From: Aeromonas bivalvium
Lineage (GTDB): Bacteria > Pseudomonadota > Gammaproteobacteria > Enterobacterales > Aeromonadaceae
Assembly (NCBI RefSeq): GCF_000819765.1
Contig: NZ_CDBT01000008.1
Span: 143,955-207,954 of the forward strand
Direction: 5' to 3'
Length of the DNA stretch: 64,000 nt
Shown: positions 24,897 to 34,216 of the stretch, piece by piece
Layout of the letters: the number at the start of each line of letters is the position of its first letter
Numbering within the stretch: position 1 is the stretch's first letter
Notes under the pieces: generated by a model
Database searches by the model: none
Told to the model about the DNA's origin: nothing
What the model saw: only the letters and a program-made list of their open reading frames with translations
Position numbers and translations under genes: made by a program

Positions 24897-26774
24897 TCAG
24901 ATGCGGAACATGCCGACCTGGTTGCTCAGCTCGCCCGAGATGTTCTTGAGCTGGGCAGAGAGGTTGCGGGAGCTGTCCGCATCCCCGGCCAGTTCGTCCG
25001 AGACATCCTTCACCGCCTGGATGTTGCGGCTCACCTCGTCGGTGACGGCTCGCTGCTCCTCGGCGGCGCTGGAGATCTGGGTCGCCATGTCGGAGATCTG
25101 GTTGATGGAGGCGGTGATCTGCTCCAGGGCCAGGGTGGCGTTGCTGGCATCGTCCACGCTGTTCTGGGCCAGCAGCTGCCCTTCGTGCATGGTGCTGACC
25201 GCCCCCTGGGTGTTGCGTTGCAGCGTCTCTATCATGTTGCGGATCTCGACGGTGGAGCTGTGGGTACGCTGGGAGAGTACCCGCACCTCGTCGGCGACCA
25301 CGGCAAAACCGCGGCCCTGCTCGCCGGCCCGGGCGGCCTCGATGGCGGCGTTGAGGGCCAGCAGGTTGGTCTGCTCGGCGATGCCCTGGATGGTGGAGAG
25401 GATGGTGTTGATCTCCTGGGCGTTCTTCTCCAGCTCCTGGATGATGTTGGAAGCCTGCTCCACCTGACCCGCCAGATCCGTGATGGAACGCTGGTTGCGG
25501 GCGATCACCTGCTTGCCGTGTTCACAGCTCTCGGAGGAGGTGCGCGCCGCGTCTGCGGTCTGCTCGGCATTGCTGGCCACCTCGACCGCGGTGGCGGACA
25601 TCTCGTGCACCGCAGTGGCTATCTGGGAGATCTCGTTCTGCTGGCGCGCCAGACCCTGGCTCGATTTCTCCGCCATGTCGTGGGAGGAGCGGGCCTGCAG
25701 GTTGAGCTGGCCGGAGGAGTTGGAGATGTCCTGCACCATGACATGGATGCGCTCGATGAAGGTGTTGACGTGCTTGGCCACGGCCCCGACCTCATCTTCC
25801 CGCTCTATTTTGATGCGGCGGGTCAGATCGCCGTTGCCGCGGGAGAGATCGGCGATGGCGTCACCCAGGATCTGCAACGGGGAGAGGGCGCGGCTGATGG
25901 CCAGGTAGGAGAAACCTGCGACGATGAGGATGGTCAGCAGGCCTTGCAGCAGGGTGGAGGTGACCATGCGGGAGACGGATTGGTAGGCGACCGCCTCGTC
26001 CACAACTATGCCGAAATACCAGTTGGAGTTGGGGATCTCGGTGAGGTCGAACACGCTCGCCTTGCCGCCGATCACCATGTCGGAAATCATGCCGTCATGG
26101 GCCAGCTCGTTGATCCTGGGCGCCGTCAGCTCGGGGGAGATCTCGGTGGCGGGCTTGAGGGCCAGCGTCTTGTCCGGGTGGGCGATGACGGTGCCATTCT
26201 TGTCCACCAGCATGGCGTAGGTGCCCTCCTGGCTCATGGCCAGAATGTCGCGCACCAGGCTGTCGATGGAGACGTCACCGGCGATCACCCCCTGGGTGTT
26301 GCCCCGGGTGAAGGGCTCGGCGATGGTGACGATGAGCTGGCCTGTGGTGATGTCCGCATAGGGCTCGGTGACGATGAGCTTGCCGGCGGCGATGGCCGCC
26401 TTGTACCAGGGGCGCTGGCGCGGATCATAGCCGGCAGGCAGGTCGGTGGGCTTGCTCTGGATCATCTTGCCGTCCTGGGTGCCGGCATAGACCAGATCGA
26501 AGTGGCCTGCATTCATGGCCTGGGCCAGATGGCTGATGGGAGCATCCTGGTCGGTGAAGGCCTCCTTGGCGGAGGTGACCATGCCGATGCGCGAGTCGAG
26601 CCAGCGGGAGATCCCCTTGACGTTGGAGCTGGAGCTCTCGTCAATGATGTTCCAGACCAGGCGCTGGGTTTCCCCCTTGAGCTGGGTGGTGTTGTACCAG
26701 ACCTGCAGCCCTGTGATGATCAGGATGATCAGGCCGACGGCCAGTACCAGCTTGTTCTTGATGGATAGGTTCAT
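24897..26774 (-). CDS. methyl-accepting chemotaxis protein with amino-acid-type dCache sensor
   Basis: A 625-residue chemoreceptor. There is a membrane helix at residues 8-28, a periplasmic double Cache domain (about 35-275), a second helix near 280-300, a HAMP domain and a long cytoplasmic signalling hairpin with the tip [19 protein letters not shown] (about residues 467-485). The Cache domain contains Tyr96, Arg121, Trp123, Tyr124, Tyr139, Asp141 and Asp167. These have the same relative spacing as the amino-acid-binding residues of Pseudomonas PctA, so amino acids (or GABA-like amines) are the likely attractants. The C-terminus has no CheR-tethering pentapeptide. It is monocistronic. Confidence 0.93.
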   Translation of the reverse strand: MNLSIKNKLVLAVGLIILIITGLQVWYNTTQLKGETQRLVWNIIDESSSSNVKGISRWLDSRIGMVTSAKEAFTDQDAPISHLAQAMNAGHFDLVYAGTQDGKMIQSKPTDLPAGYDPRQRPWYKAAIAAGKLIVTEPYADITTGQLIVTIAEPFTRGNTQGVIAGDVSIDSLVRDILAMSQEGTYAMLVDKNGTVIAHPDKTLALKPATEISPELTAPRINELAHDGMISDMVIGGKASVFDLTEIPNSNWYFGIVVDEAVAYQSVSRMVTSTLLQGLLTILIVAGFSYLAISRALSPLQILGDAIADLSRGNGDLTRRIKIEREDEVGAVAKHVNTFIERIHVMVQDISNSSGQLNLQARSSHDMAEKSSQGLARQQNEISQIATAVHEMSATAVEVASNAEQTADAARTSSESCEHGKQVIARNQRSITDLAGQVEQASNIIQELEKNAQEINTILSTIQGIAEQTNLLALNAAIEAARAGEQGRGFAVVADEVRVLSQRTHSSTVEIRNMIETLQRNTQGAVSTMHEGQLLAQNSVDDASNATLALEQITASINQISDMATQISSAAEEQRAVTDEVSRNIQAVKDVSDELAGDADSSRNLSAQLKNISGELSNQVGMFRI

Positions 26775-26843
26775 ATCTACGTCCTTGTGAGCGTCAGTCT
26801 GCGTTAGTCATGGGGATGTATTTTATTGTTTTGGTCCCCTAGG

Positions 26844-27602
26844 TTATCGGCCGATTTCCGGCTTCTTTATCCCCTGCGAGCCTTTATTTTCGCGGTCTGG
26901 GCCGTTTTGACCCATTTGGGTTTCTTTGAGCATTTGCTCAGGATGGTTGGTGAAGATGCCATCGACACCCCACTCGGCCAGCTGCCTGGCATCGTCCACA
27001 TCATCGACCGTATAGACCAGGATCTTGAGGCCGCGGTCATGGATCTCGTGCACCAGGGCCTGATCAACGAAGTCGAGGTCGCAGTTGAGGGACCAGGGGG
27101 CGAGGGCCTGGGTTTGCGGGGAGAGCGCCAGGGGACGGTGGGCGATGAGGGCGCCGAGCCGGACATCCGGGCGCAACCGGCCGAAGCGGGCCAGCTCGGG
27201 GTGGTGGAACGAAGAGACCAGCCAGTGGGCCGGGGTGAAGCCGAGATCGCGCTCGGCCCGCCGGGTCAGCATGGCCACTCCCTCTGCCGTGTCGCTCCCC
27301 TTGAGCTCTATGTGCAGCTCGCAGCGTCCCGCGATGGCGGCCATCACCTGCCACAGGGTCGGGATGGGCTCCCCCTCACCGGCATCCAGGCCCCTCAGGT
27401 AGTCGGCGCTCTGCCGGGTCAGCACCCCGTGGCCGTCGGTGCAGCGCTCCAGGCGACGGTCGTGGAACACCCAGAGCTCGCCATCGGCCTGCTGCACGTC
27501 GATCTCGATGGCGGGGGCCCCCAGGGTCAGGGCGAGGCGGATGGCCTTGAGGGTATTCTCCGGGGCCAGGCCACTGGCCCCGCGGTGGGCGATGATCTGC
27601 AT
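26844..27602 (-). CDS. ugpQ: glycerophosphodiester phosphodiesterase, cytosolic type
   Basis: A 252-residue TIM-barrel GDPD that hydrolyses glycerophosphodiesters to glycerol-3-phosphate and an alcohol. Catalytic and metal residues are seen in IAHRGASGLAPENT, AIEIDVQQADG, VFHDRRLERCTDG and HIELKG. Length and the lack of a signal peptide match E. coli UgpQ rather than periplasmic GlpQ. The C-terminal 25 residues (QMGQNGPDRENKGSQGIKK) look like a low-complexity tail. The start at 27602 has CAGGAG upstream; a near-identical RBS/start copy lies 59 bp further upstream. No ugp transporter genes are adjacent. Confidence 0.9.
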   Translation of the reverse strand: MQIIAHRGASGLAPENTLKAIRLALTLGAPAIEIDVQQADGELWVFHDRRLERCTDGHGVLTRQSADYLRGLDAGEGEPIPTLWQVMAAIAGRCELHIELKGSDTAEGVAMLTRRAERDLGFTPAHWLVSSFHHPELARFGRLRPDVRLGALIAHRPLALSPQTQALAPWSLNCDLDFVDQALVHEIHDRGLKILVYTVDDVDDARQLAEWGVDGIFTNHPEQMLKETQMGQNGPDRENKGSQGIKKPEIGR

Positions 27603-27677
27603 GATAGGCTCCTGTTGTTGGTGCACGGCGCTGCGCTTGTCGCACTCTACCAGCCCTGCATCATGGGCTCCTGTTGT
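27597..27677 (-). repeat. 59-bp-offset duplication of the ugpQ translation start
   Basis: Segments 27597-27618 and 27656-27677 match at 20 of 22 positions. Both carry ACAACAGGAGCC followed by ATG on the minus strand. The upstream copy would start a 5-codon peptide (MMQGW-stop). It looks like a short tandem duplication whose upstream copy is a decoy start. Confidence 0.7.
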
Positions 27678-27730
27678 CTGTGTCGCTACGTAGAGACACG
27701 GCGCCGGGTTTGTCGCTCTTTGGGGCTGGC

Positions 27731-30700
27731 TCAGCCTCGGCTCATCCTGATGTCTATCTGCTGGTGGGGCAGGTGCATGCCCAGGGCATGGAGCTTCTCC
27801 AGGATGGCGGAGTGTACCTCGTGGGTGATGGGCATCCTGTGGTCCATGTTGTTGACGTAGAGGCGGATCTCGTAGATGAGGGCCGAATCGGTGAACTCGA
27901 TCAGGAACACCTCAGGGGTCGGGGTATCCAGCACCAGGCTGGATTCCTGCACGCACTGCTCCAGCAGTTGCTGCACCCGCTTCGGATCCTGGGTCAGGCC
28001 GATGCGGATGCGCAGCTTGACCCGGGTGATGGCATCGGACAGGGACCAGTTGATGAACTGCTCGGTGATGAAGGCCTTGTTGGGGACGATGATCTCCTTC
28101 CTGTCCCAGTCCACGATCGTGGTGGCCCGGGTCTTGATCTTGGAGACGGTGCCGGTCAGATCGCGAATGGTGACGGTATCGCCGAGCCGGATCGGCTTTT
28201 CGAACAGTATGATGAGGCCGGAGACGAAGTTGGCGAAGATCTCCTGCAGCCCGAAGCCCAGCCCCACCGAGAGCGCCGCCACCAGCCACTGGGTCTTGGA
28301 CCAGTCGATGCCGAGCATGGAGAAGCCGGTGAGGGCGCCGATGAGGATCACCAGGTACTTGCTGACCGTGGTCAGGGCGAAGCCGGTGCCGGGGGAGAGG
28401 CTGAGGTGCTGGAGCAGGGTCAGCTCCATCAGGCCAGGCAAGTTGCGCGCCGTCATCACCGTCAGGATGAAGACGAACAGGGTCAGCATCAGATCCTGCA
28501 GTGTGATGGCCGAGAGCTGCTCTATCCCCGCCACCTTGCTGCTCACCTGCCACACCTCTATGTTGCTGAGGAAGCTGAAGGCCGAGTTGAGATCGGACCA
28601 CTGCACCACCAGCAGCATGGTGAAGCCCAGCATCAGCAGGGTGCGGATGAGGCCAAGTGACTGGGCGCTGATGGTGTCCAGATCCAGCTCCTGCTCCTCC
28701 ACCACGTCCGGGATCTCCGAGCTGAGGTCATCTTGTTCCTCGCGTCCCCGCTGGGCCAGGATCTCGGCCCGCCGGCTCTTGGCGCGATCGAAGGCGAGGC
28801 GACGGCGCTGGATCAGCATCCAGCGCCGCGCCAGGTAGTAGACCAGCAGGCAGCCCAGCCCCATCAGCAGGCTGACCTCCAGCTGGCGCAGCAGGGTGCG
28901 GGAGGTGTAGAAGTAGCCGAGCAGGGCGCCCACCACCGCCACCAGGGGGGCCAGCATGAGGGCGTTCCAGATGAAGTGGTGCAGCAGGTGGGGCTTGTTC
29001 ATGTCCGCCTGGCCCCAGGTGAGCGGCAGGCGCTCCCGGTTGAGACGCACGAAGAACAGCAGCAGCCAGAGCGCCCCCACCATGAAGGCGAGTCGGCCCA
29101 GGGTGTCGTAGAAGGCGTGTTCCTGGTAGCTGTCGGCCATGCCCTGCACGAAGAAGCTGGGGATCAGGATCAGCAGCAGGGTACGAAACTGGCCCCAGAC
29201 CCGGGCGACCCGGGCGCCGTTCCAGCCGAAGTGGTGGATGAGGATCCCCTTCTCCAGGGTCAGATGACGCACCAGCAGCAGCGCCAGCAGCAGGAACCAG
29301 ATCTCCCCCAGCCCCTTGGCGATGGCGATGGCGAAGGGATACTGCCAGGCCCCTTCCAGCTGATAGCGCAGCAGCAGCGCCATGGCGGGCAGGGGCAGGG
29401 CGGCCATCAGGGAGCGCAGCAGCAGGCGGCTGGTGAGGCTGAACTTGTCCTGGGTCACCTTGCCGATCCTGGGGGCTATCTGCTGGCTGAAGTGGCTCAG
29501 GTGGCGGGCCAGCCGGATCCAGGTCACGAACAGCAGCAGCAGGGCGAGCACGGTGAAGGTGAGCCGGGTGGCGCCCCCCTCGGACAGGGCCAGGGGCAGT
29601 TGCCACCAGTTGGCGGGGTCGAGGGCCAGCCCCAGGGCGGCCGGCACCCCGAGCAGGACGGCCGGGGCCAGTGGCGGCACGTCGGGCAGCCAGAACAGAT
29701 GACTGGCACTGAGTTCGCGGATCTCGTCTATCTTGCTGTTCTGGCGGATATAGAGCAGCTTGAGCCGGGTCTGCTCCTGGATCAGGGTGTCGGCGGCATC
29801 GTTGAGCCGGGTCAGCAGCAGGCGACGGGTCTTGAGCAGGTTGTCGAGCACGGTGAGCTGGGCGCGATCCAGCTTGTCCTCCTCCTTGAGCAGTTGATCC
29901 CGCACCTTGGCCGGATCCTTGAGCTCCTCCTGCTCCCCCTCATACCTGTACTTGGCGATGCGCGACTGCACTATGGCCGATTCGAGCTTGTCGAGGGGGA
30001 AGAGGGCGGGCAGGTCGGCCAGCTTGCTGCGCAGGTTTTCGCCATAGGCGTTGCTTATTTGCAGCCATTCCAGCTGCTCTCGTACCGAGTTCACCAGATC
30101 GTTGAGGTGGGAGAGGCTGTTGTCCACATCCCGCTGCTCGTCTTGCACCCCCTCGATCCGCTCCTCCAGGGCGCCGAGCTGGATGGAGAGGGTCTGGTTC
30201 TGTTGCTGCTGCTCTTGCAGCAGCGGCATGTCGGCGGTGAGCTGGGCCTGGAGGCGCTCGCTCTCGGCCAGGGTACGCTCCGTGTTCTTGCGCCTGAGCA
30301 GGTTCTGCTGATTGACGAGGGCGTTTTGCCACTCATCCTCGTCCGTGATGGCGAGGTTGAGCCCCTGCACCTTGAGCTTGGCGAGATCGCTGCGCTGCTG
30401 GGCGGAGAGCTGCTCCAGCTCCAGCATCTGGATCCTGTCCGACAGGGACTGCTCCTTGAGACGGGTCATCAGCTGCTGGGCCTCGTGCAGGCGATCCGAC
30501 TCGCCACTGAAGCTCATGCGATCGAGCTGGGCCCGGGTCTGCTGCAACTGCTTGCGCAGCTCATCGATGCGCAGGTGGAACTCCTGGCCGGTGATCTCCT
30601 GCTGATTGAGGCCGTCGAGCAGCTCCTGGCGCTCCTTGCGCAGATTGAGCTGACGGCTGCTGCTCAGCCCCAGCGCCTGGCGCAGGGCATCCTCGCTCAG

Positions 30701-30997
30701 GCTGGCGAGGGCCACCCGGTTGACGGGCTGGTAGTTGTGCAGGGCATCCTTGAGCCGGGCCGACTCCTTGGGATAGTCGATCATCAGCTGCTGGTAGGCC
30801 TTGCCCTGGGCCCGATAGCGTTCGGCATCCCGGGCAAATTGCAGCGCCTGCTGGTAACTCTCTCTCAGCTTCTGATTCTCCGGGGTCTCGCCCTTGGGCA
30901 CGCTCTGGAGCAGTTCCTCTATCTGGATGGTGGCGTCATCGGCCTGGGAGAGCAGGGGAAGGCAGAGGAAAAGCAGGGGGAGCAGGCGGTGCAACAT
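27731..30997 (-). CDS. large MscS-family mechanosensitive channel (MscK/MscM type)
   Basis: A 1088-residue inner-membrane channel that opens under hypo-osmotic stress. A signal peptide (residues 1-19) leads to a long periplasmic coiled-coil region (about 25-440) rich in Gln, Leu and Arg. About eleven membrane helices follow, then the MscS pore helix and beta domain. The pore-lining segment WLVAALSVGLGFGLQEIFANFVSG and TTIVDWDRKEIIVPNKAFITE (starting about residue 970) are diagnostic. Length is close to E. coli MscK (1120) and MscM/YjeP (1107); I do not decide between them. It is followed by ugpQ on the same strand after 128 bp. Confidence 0.9.
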   Translation of the reverse strand: MLHRLLPLLFLCLPLLSQADDATIQIEELLQSVPKGETPENQKLRESYQQALQFARDAERYRAQGKAYQQLMIDYPKESARLKDALHNYQPVNRVALASLSEDALRQALGLSSSRQLNLRKERQELLDGLNQQEITGQEFHLRIDELRKQLQQTRAQLDRMSFSGESDRLHEAQQLMTRLKEQSLSDRIQMLELEQLSAQQRSDLAKLKVQGLNLAITDEDEWQNALVNQQNLLRRKNTERTLAESERLQAQLTADMPLLQEQQQQNQTLSIQLGALEERIEGVQDEQRDVDNSLSHLNDLVNSVREQLEWLQISNAYGENLRSKLADLPALFPLDKLESAIVQSRIAKYRYEGEQEELKDPAKVRDQLLKEEDKLDRAQLTVLDNLLKTRRLLLTRLNDAADTLIQEQTRLKLLYIRQNSKIDEIRELSASHLFWLPDVPPLAPAVLLGVPAALGLALDPANWWQLPLALSEGGATRLTFTVLALLLLFVTWIRLARHLSHFSQQIAPRIGKVTQDKFSLTSRLLLRSLMAALPLPAMALLLRYQLEGAWQYPFAIAIAKGLGEIWFLLLALLLVRHLTLEKGILIHHFGWNGARVARVWGQFRTLLLILIPSFFVQGMADSYQEHAFYDTLGRLAFMVGALWLLLFFVRLNRERLPLTWGQADMNKPHLLHHFIWNALMLAPLVAVVGALLGYFYTSRTLLRQLEVSLLMGLGCLLVYYLARRWMLIQRRRLAFDRAKSRRAEILAQRGREEQDDLSSEIPDVVEEQELDLDTISAQSLGLIRTLLMLGFTMLLVVQWSDLNSAFSFLSNIEVWQVSSKVAGIEQLSAITLQDLMLTLFVFILTVMTARNLPGLMELTLLQHLSLSPGTGFALTTVSKYLVILIGALTGFSMLGIDWSKTQWLVAALSVGLGFGLQEIFANFVSGLIILFEKPIRLGDTVTIRDLTGTVSKIKTRATTIVDWDRKEIIVPNKAFITEQFINWSLSDAITRVKLRIRIGLTQDPKRVQQLLEQCVQESSLVLDTPTPEVFLIEFTDSALIYEIRLYVNNMDHRMPITHEVHSAILEKLHALGMHLPHQQIDIRMSRG

Positions 30998-31150
30998 GAG
31001 GCGCGTTTCCGATCATGAGAAGTCGCCTTAGCCTAAAGCAGGGGCTGGGGTGGGTAAAGCCTTCCACATGAATGATCTGCAACATAAATAACGGGTGATC
31101 CGGGTCTTGTTTGGCTATTATTCTGGCCGTTCCCCTCCCTTGAGCAATTT

Positions 31151-32494
31151 ATGTCCACTGTCGATCTGGGCACGGCCCCCCTCTCTCGTCTCTTCCTGCG
31201 TTACGTTACCCCGACGGTGGCCGCCATGCTGGTCACCGGCGTCTATGTCACCATAGACGGCATCTTCGTCGGTCATATCCTGGGCCAGGACGGTCTGGCG
31301 GGCATGATGCTGGCCTACCCCATCTGCGCCGTGCTCTATGCGGTGGGGGCGTTGATCGGCATGGGCTCCTCGTCCCTCGCCTCGTTTTATCTGGGCAAGG
31401 GGGAGCAGGCCAAGGCGCGCCACATCGTCGGCAACGCCCTGGTGATGGTGCTCGTCGCCTCCGCCGTGCTCGCCTTCATCGGCATCCGGTACGGAAGGGA
31501 GATGCTGATCTGGATGGGGGCCGAAGGGGTCATCTTCGACGCCGGGTTTGCCTACCTGCAGTGGTACGCCTGGCTCGGGGTCTTCGCCGTGCTCTCCATG
31601 GCGTTCACCGCCCTGCTGCGCAACGACGGGCGACCCGGCCTCACCACCTGGATCCTGGTGGGGGGCGGCGTGCTCAACGTGCTGCTCGACTACCTGCTGA
31701 TGGCGTTGATCCCCTGGGGACTGGCGGGGGCGGCGATTGCCACCATGCTCTCCCAGGCGGTGACCGGGGGCCTGTGCCTGTGGCACTTCTTCACCCCCCG
31801 CAGCCAGTTGCGCATCCGCTGGGATACCCTGATGCCGGACTGGCGCCTGATGGGGGAAACAGTGCGACTCGGGGCGTCGAGCTTCCTGATGTACCTCTAT
31901 CTGTCGGTGGTGCTGGCGCTGCACAACAAGGCGCTGCTGTCGGTCGGCAGCTCCCTGCACGTGGCCGCCTACGGCGTCATCAGCTACAGCGAGGCTTTCT
32001 TCTATCTCATCTTCGAGGGGATCGCCATGGGCATCCAGCCCATCGCCAGCTTCAACGCCGGGGCGGGCAACTGGCAGCGGGTGCTGCGGGTGCGCAACCT
32101 GGCGTTGGGGGTGACCCTGGCGGTGGCGCTGTACGGCATGATACCGCTCTACCTCTGGCCTGAGGGGGTGGTCTATCTCTTTGCCGGTGACAACGCGGCC
32201 CTCTTGCCGGTGGCCAGCCTCGGCATCTGGCTCTACTTCTGGGGCCTGCCCATGGAGGGCTTGCTGCTGGTAGGGGCTGTCTATTTCCAGGCCATCAACC
32301 GGGCCCGCATCGCCTCCCTGCTCACCGGGGGCAAGCTGGTACTGATTGGCGGTTTCCTGTGGGCCTTCTCCTCCCTGTGGGGGGTGGCCGGGGTCTGGCT
32401 GGCGCTGCCCACCAGCAGCACCCTGCTGGTGATCATCATGGTGTGGGCCATGAGGCAGGAGTCGGCTCGCCATGGCACGGCGACACTGTCCTGA
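31151..32494 (+). CDS. MATE-family multidrug/sodium antiporter
   Basis: A 447-residue integral membrane protein with twelve predicted helices in two homologous halves. The first half opens with LSRLFLRYVTPTVAAMLVTGVY and contains IDGIFVGHILGQDGLAGMML, the canonical MATE N-terminal pattern (residues 34-53). The second half opens near residue 235 with LMGETVRLGASSFLMYL and has GIAMGIQPIASFNAGAGNW. MATE proteins export cationic drugs or metabolites using Na+ or H+. It is a single gene with its own terminator; the substrate is not predictable. Confidence 0.92.
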   Translation: MSTVDLGTAPLSRLFLRYVTPTVAAMLVTGVYVTIDGIFVGHILGQDGLAGMMLAYPICAVLYAVGALIGMGSSSLASFYLGKGEQAKARHIVGNALVMVLVASAVLAFIGIRYGREMLIWMGAEGVIFDAGFAYLQWYAWLGVFAVLSMAFTALLRNDGRPGLTTWILVGGGVLNVLLDYLLMALIPWGLAGAAIATMLSQAVTGGLCLWHFFTPRSQLRIRWDTLMPDWRLMGETVRLGASSFLMYLYLSVVLALHNKALLSVGSSLHVAAYGVISYSEAFFYLIFEGIAMGIQPIASFNAGAGNWQRVLRVRNLALGVTLAVALYGMIPLYLWPEGVVYLFAGDNAALLPVASLGIWLYFWGLPMEGLLLVGAVYFQAINRARIASLLTGGKLVLIGGFLWAFSSLWGVAGVWLALPTSSTLLVIIMVWAMRQESARHGTATLS

Positions 32495-32522
32495 CAGGGG
32501 AACTCATCCCATGAGGAATAGC

Positions 32523-32556
32523 AGGAGGGCAGCCGATGGGCTGCCCTCCTGGTTTT
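32523..32556 (+). terminator. terminator after the MATE gene
   Basis: AGGAGGGCAGCC...GGCTGCCCTCCT, an 11-12 bp stem with a 4-base loop followed by GGTTTTG, lying between two convergent genes. Confidence 0.75.
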
Positions 32557-32566
32557 GATGCCCCGT

Positions 32567-33394
32567 TCAGGGCTTGAAGGCGCCGATAAAGATGGCGGGA
32601 TCGACGCGGGCATCGTTGAGGCTGACGTTCCAGTGCAGGTGGGGGCCGGTGGCGCGGCCGGTCGAGCCGACCCGGCCGACGATGCCGCCGCGTGGCAGGC
32701 TCTGACCCGGCTTCACGTCGACCTTCGACAGGTGGCAAAACATGCTGATGAGCCCCTGGCCGTGATCGACGAATACCGTATTGCCGTTGAAGAAGTAGTT
32801 GCCCACGAGGATCACCTTGCCGGCGGCGGGGGACTTGATGGGGGTGCCGGCGCCGACCGCGAAGTCGAGGCCGGAGTGGGGGTTGCGCTCCTCGCCATTG
32901 AAGAAGCGGCGCAGGCCGAACGGGCTGGAGAGCGGGCCCTGCACCGGCTTGTCGAACAGCAAGTTGCTTGGCTGGGTGGCGCTGAAGGTCTGATAGGCCT
33001 GGGTCTGCTCCGCCAGCTCGCGCTGGATCCGGGCGAGATCGTCCGGATCGGGATTGACCTGGCGCTTGTTCTTGAGCTTGATGTGCTGCTCGCGGTAGTG
33101 CCTGTCGGCGACGTTGAAGGTGAGGGTGCGGCCATCGGCCAGGACGAGCCGGTGTTCGCCAAGTTTGCTCTTGAGCGGAATGCCGACGATGGCGATCCAC
33201 TGTCTCCCCTCCTCCTTGACCACCAGCACCGGCTTGTCTTGATAGCGGGGGGCGGGGGATTGACTCCCCTCGTCGAGGGGAATGACGGCGACGCCGCCGG
33301 GAACCGGCTGGTTGAGCAGGCGGCTGATGAAGCCGGTTTCGGCATGGAGGCTGGCGCTGCACAGCAGCAGGCACACAGAGAACAAGAGGCGCAT
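32567..33394 (-). CDS. exported M23-family metallopeptidase
   Basis: A 275-residue periplasmic endopeptidase expected to cut peptidoglycan cross-bridges. A signal peptide covers residues 1-18. An N-terminal beta domain (about 20-110) is followed by a helical linker and the LytM domain. The zinc ligands are in NPHSGLDFA (His and Asp) and GPHLHWNVSLN (His-x-His). GLRRFFNGEERNPHSG is characteristic of the YebA/NlpD-unrelated group found next to transporters in Vibrionales and Aeromonas. The start at 33394 has CGGAG and a good signal peptide. All catalytic residues are present. Confidence 0.92.
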   Translation of the reverse strand: MRLLFSVCLLLCSASLHAETGFISRLLNQPVPGGVAVIPLDEGSQSPAPRYQDKPVLVVKEEGRQWIAIVGIPLKSKLGEHRLVLADGRTLTFNVADRHYREQHIKLKNKRQVNPDPDDLARIQRELAEQTQAYQTFSATQPSNLLFDKPVQGPLSSPFGLRRFFNGEERNPHSGLDFAVGAGTPIKSPAAGKVILVGNYFFNGNTVFVDHGQGLISMFCHLSKVDVKPGQSLPRGGIVGRVGSTGRATGPHLHWNVSLNDARVDPAIFIGAFKP

Positions 33395-33660
33395 GGGGGC
33401 TCCGGCATGGGTCATTGAGGGGGCGATGATGCCACATTGTCATCCGGCTGTCTGGCGCAGGTCGTCGGCAGGGCAGACCCGGAGGAGTCGCCATGACGGC
33501 TTGCGTCATTTTCAGGCGACGCAAGCGGGTTTCATGGCTGTGTGCTATTTACTTATATGTCAGTAATGTTCGGGCGCTAAATGACCCTGTACCGGGTGAG
33601 CCGCGGTTCAGCCACCGCACACCAGGCGCCTCTACTCCAACGGCTTTGCTGGAGGCTGTG
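33395..33660. other. upstream region of the fimbrial operon with an in-frame decoy start
   Basis: A strong GGAGGAG RBS precedes an ATG at 33493 that is in frame with the pilin and would add 56 residues. This ATG is followed at once by a hairpin, GCTTGCGTC...GACGCAAGC (33499-33527), and then by an A+T-rich stretch (33545-33570) resembling a -10 region. The pilin signal peptide begins only at 33661, so transcription probably starts downstream of the decoy. Confidence 0.5.
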
Positions 33661-34206
33661 ATGAAAATGACCCCCCTAGTAACGATTGGCATCGCAAGCG
33701 GTCTGCTGATGTCGGGCGCCGCCCTGGCGTTCAACGGCACCATCACCATCACGGGCGAAGTCACCGCTGGCACCTGTGACATCTCGGTCAACGGTGGCAA
33801 CTCGTCGGCGTTCGTGACCCTGCCCACCGTCAGCACCAATGCCCTCTCCGGTCTCGGACAGACCGCCGGCACCACGGGCTTCAAACTGGATCTTACCAGC
33901 TGCCCCACCACGGGTTCGGTGCGCGCCTACTTTGAGAACATAGGGGTGGAGCAGAGTACCGGGAACCTGAGCAACAAGGCGGTGGCATCCGGCGGCAAGA
34001 ACCCAGCAGCCAACGTCGAGGTACAGATCCTGTCGGCCAACAGCACGGCCATCGATCTGAGGGACAACACGGGCAATGATGTGCTGGTCGACTTCAGCGC
34101 CACCGGTGATGCCACCCTCTATTACAGCGCCCGCTACATAGCCACCGGGACGGTGGGAGCCGGTCTGGTGTCGGCGGATCTCATCTACTCCCTCGACTAT
34201 CACTGA
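33661..34206 (+). CDS. fimbrial major subunit (chaperone-usher pilin)
   Basis: A 181-residue pilin with a signal peptide at residues 1-22 (MKMTPLVTIGIASGLLMSGAALA). The mature protein has the N-terminal donor strand FNGTITITGEV, the disulfide pair Cys36 (TAGTCDIS) and Cys79-region (LTSCPTTG), and the C-terminal beta-zipper ADLIYSLDYH with penultimate Tyr, as in type-1-like pilins. The start at 33661 has GGAGG 6 bases upstream. It is first in a five-gene operon with two chaperones, an usher and a large tip protein. Confidence 0.9.
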   Translation: MKMTPLVTIGIASGLLMSGAALAFNGTITITGEVTAGTCDISVNGGNSSAFVTLPTVSTNALSGLGQTAGTTGFKLDLTSCPTTGSVRAYFENIGVEQSTGNLSNKAVASGGKNPAANVEVQILSANSTAIDLRDNTGNDVLVDFSATGDATLYYSARYIATGTVGAGLVSADLIYSLDYH

Positions 34207-34216
34207 GTGACTTCCC

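Noticed and set aside
24768..26768. Long ORF antisense to the chemoreceptor
   Set aside because: No RBS, no recognisable domain, and its composition is that of complementary codons of the coiled-coil chemoreceptor.
28733..31018. 761-codon ORF antisense to the mechanosensitive channel
   Set aside because: It has Gln/Leu/Glu-rich shadow composition; the opposite frame has clear MscS-family sequence and a signal peptide.
31118..32473. ORF antisense to the MATE gene
   Set aside because: His/Gln/Gly/Pro-rich shadow; the plus strand encodes twelve membrane helices with MATE motifs.
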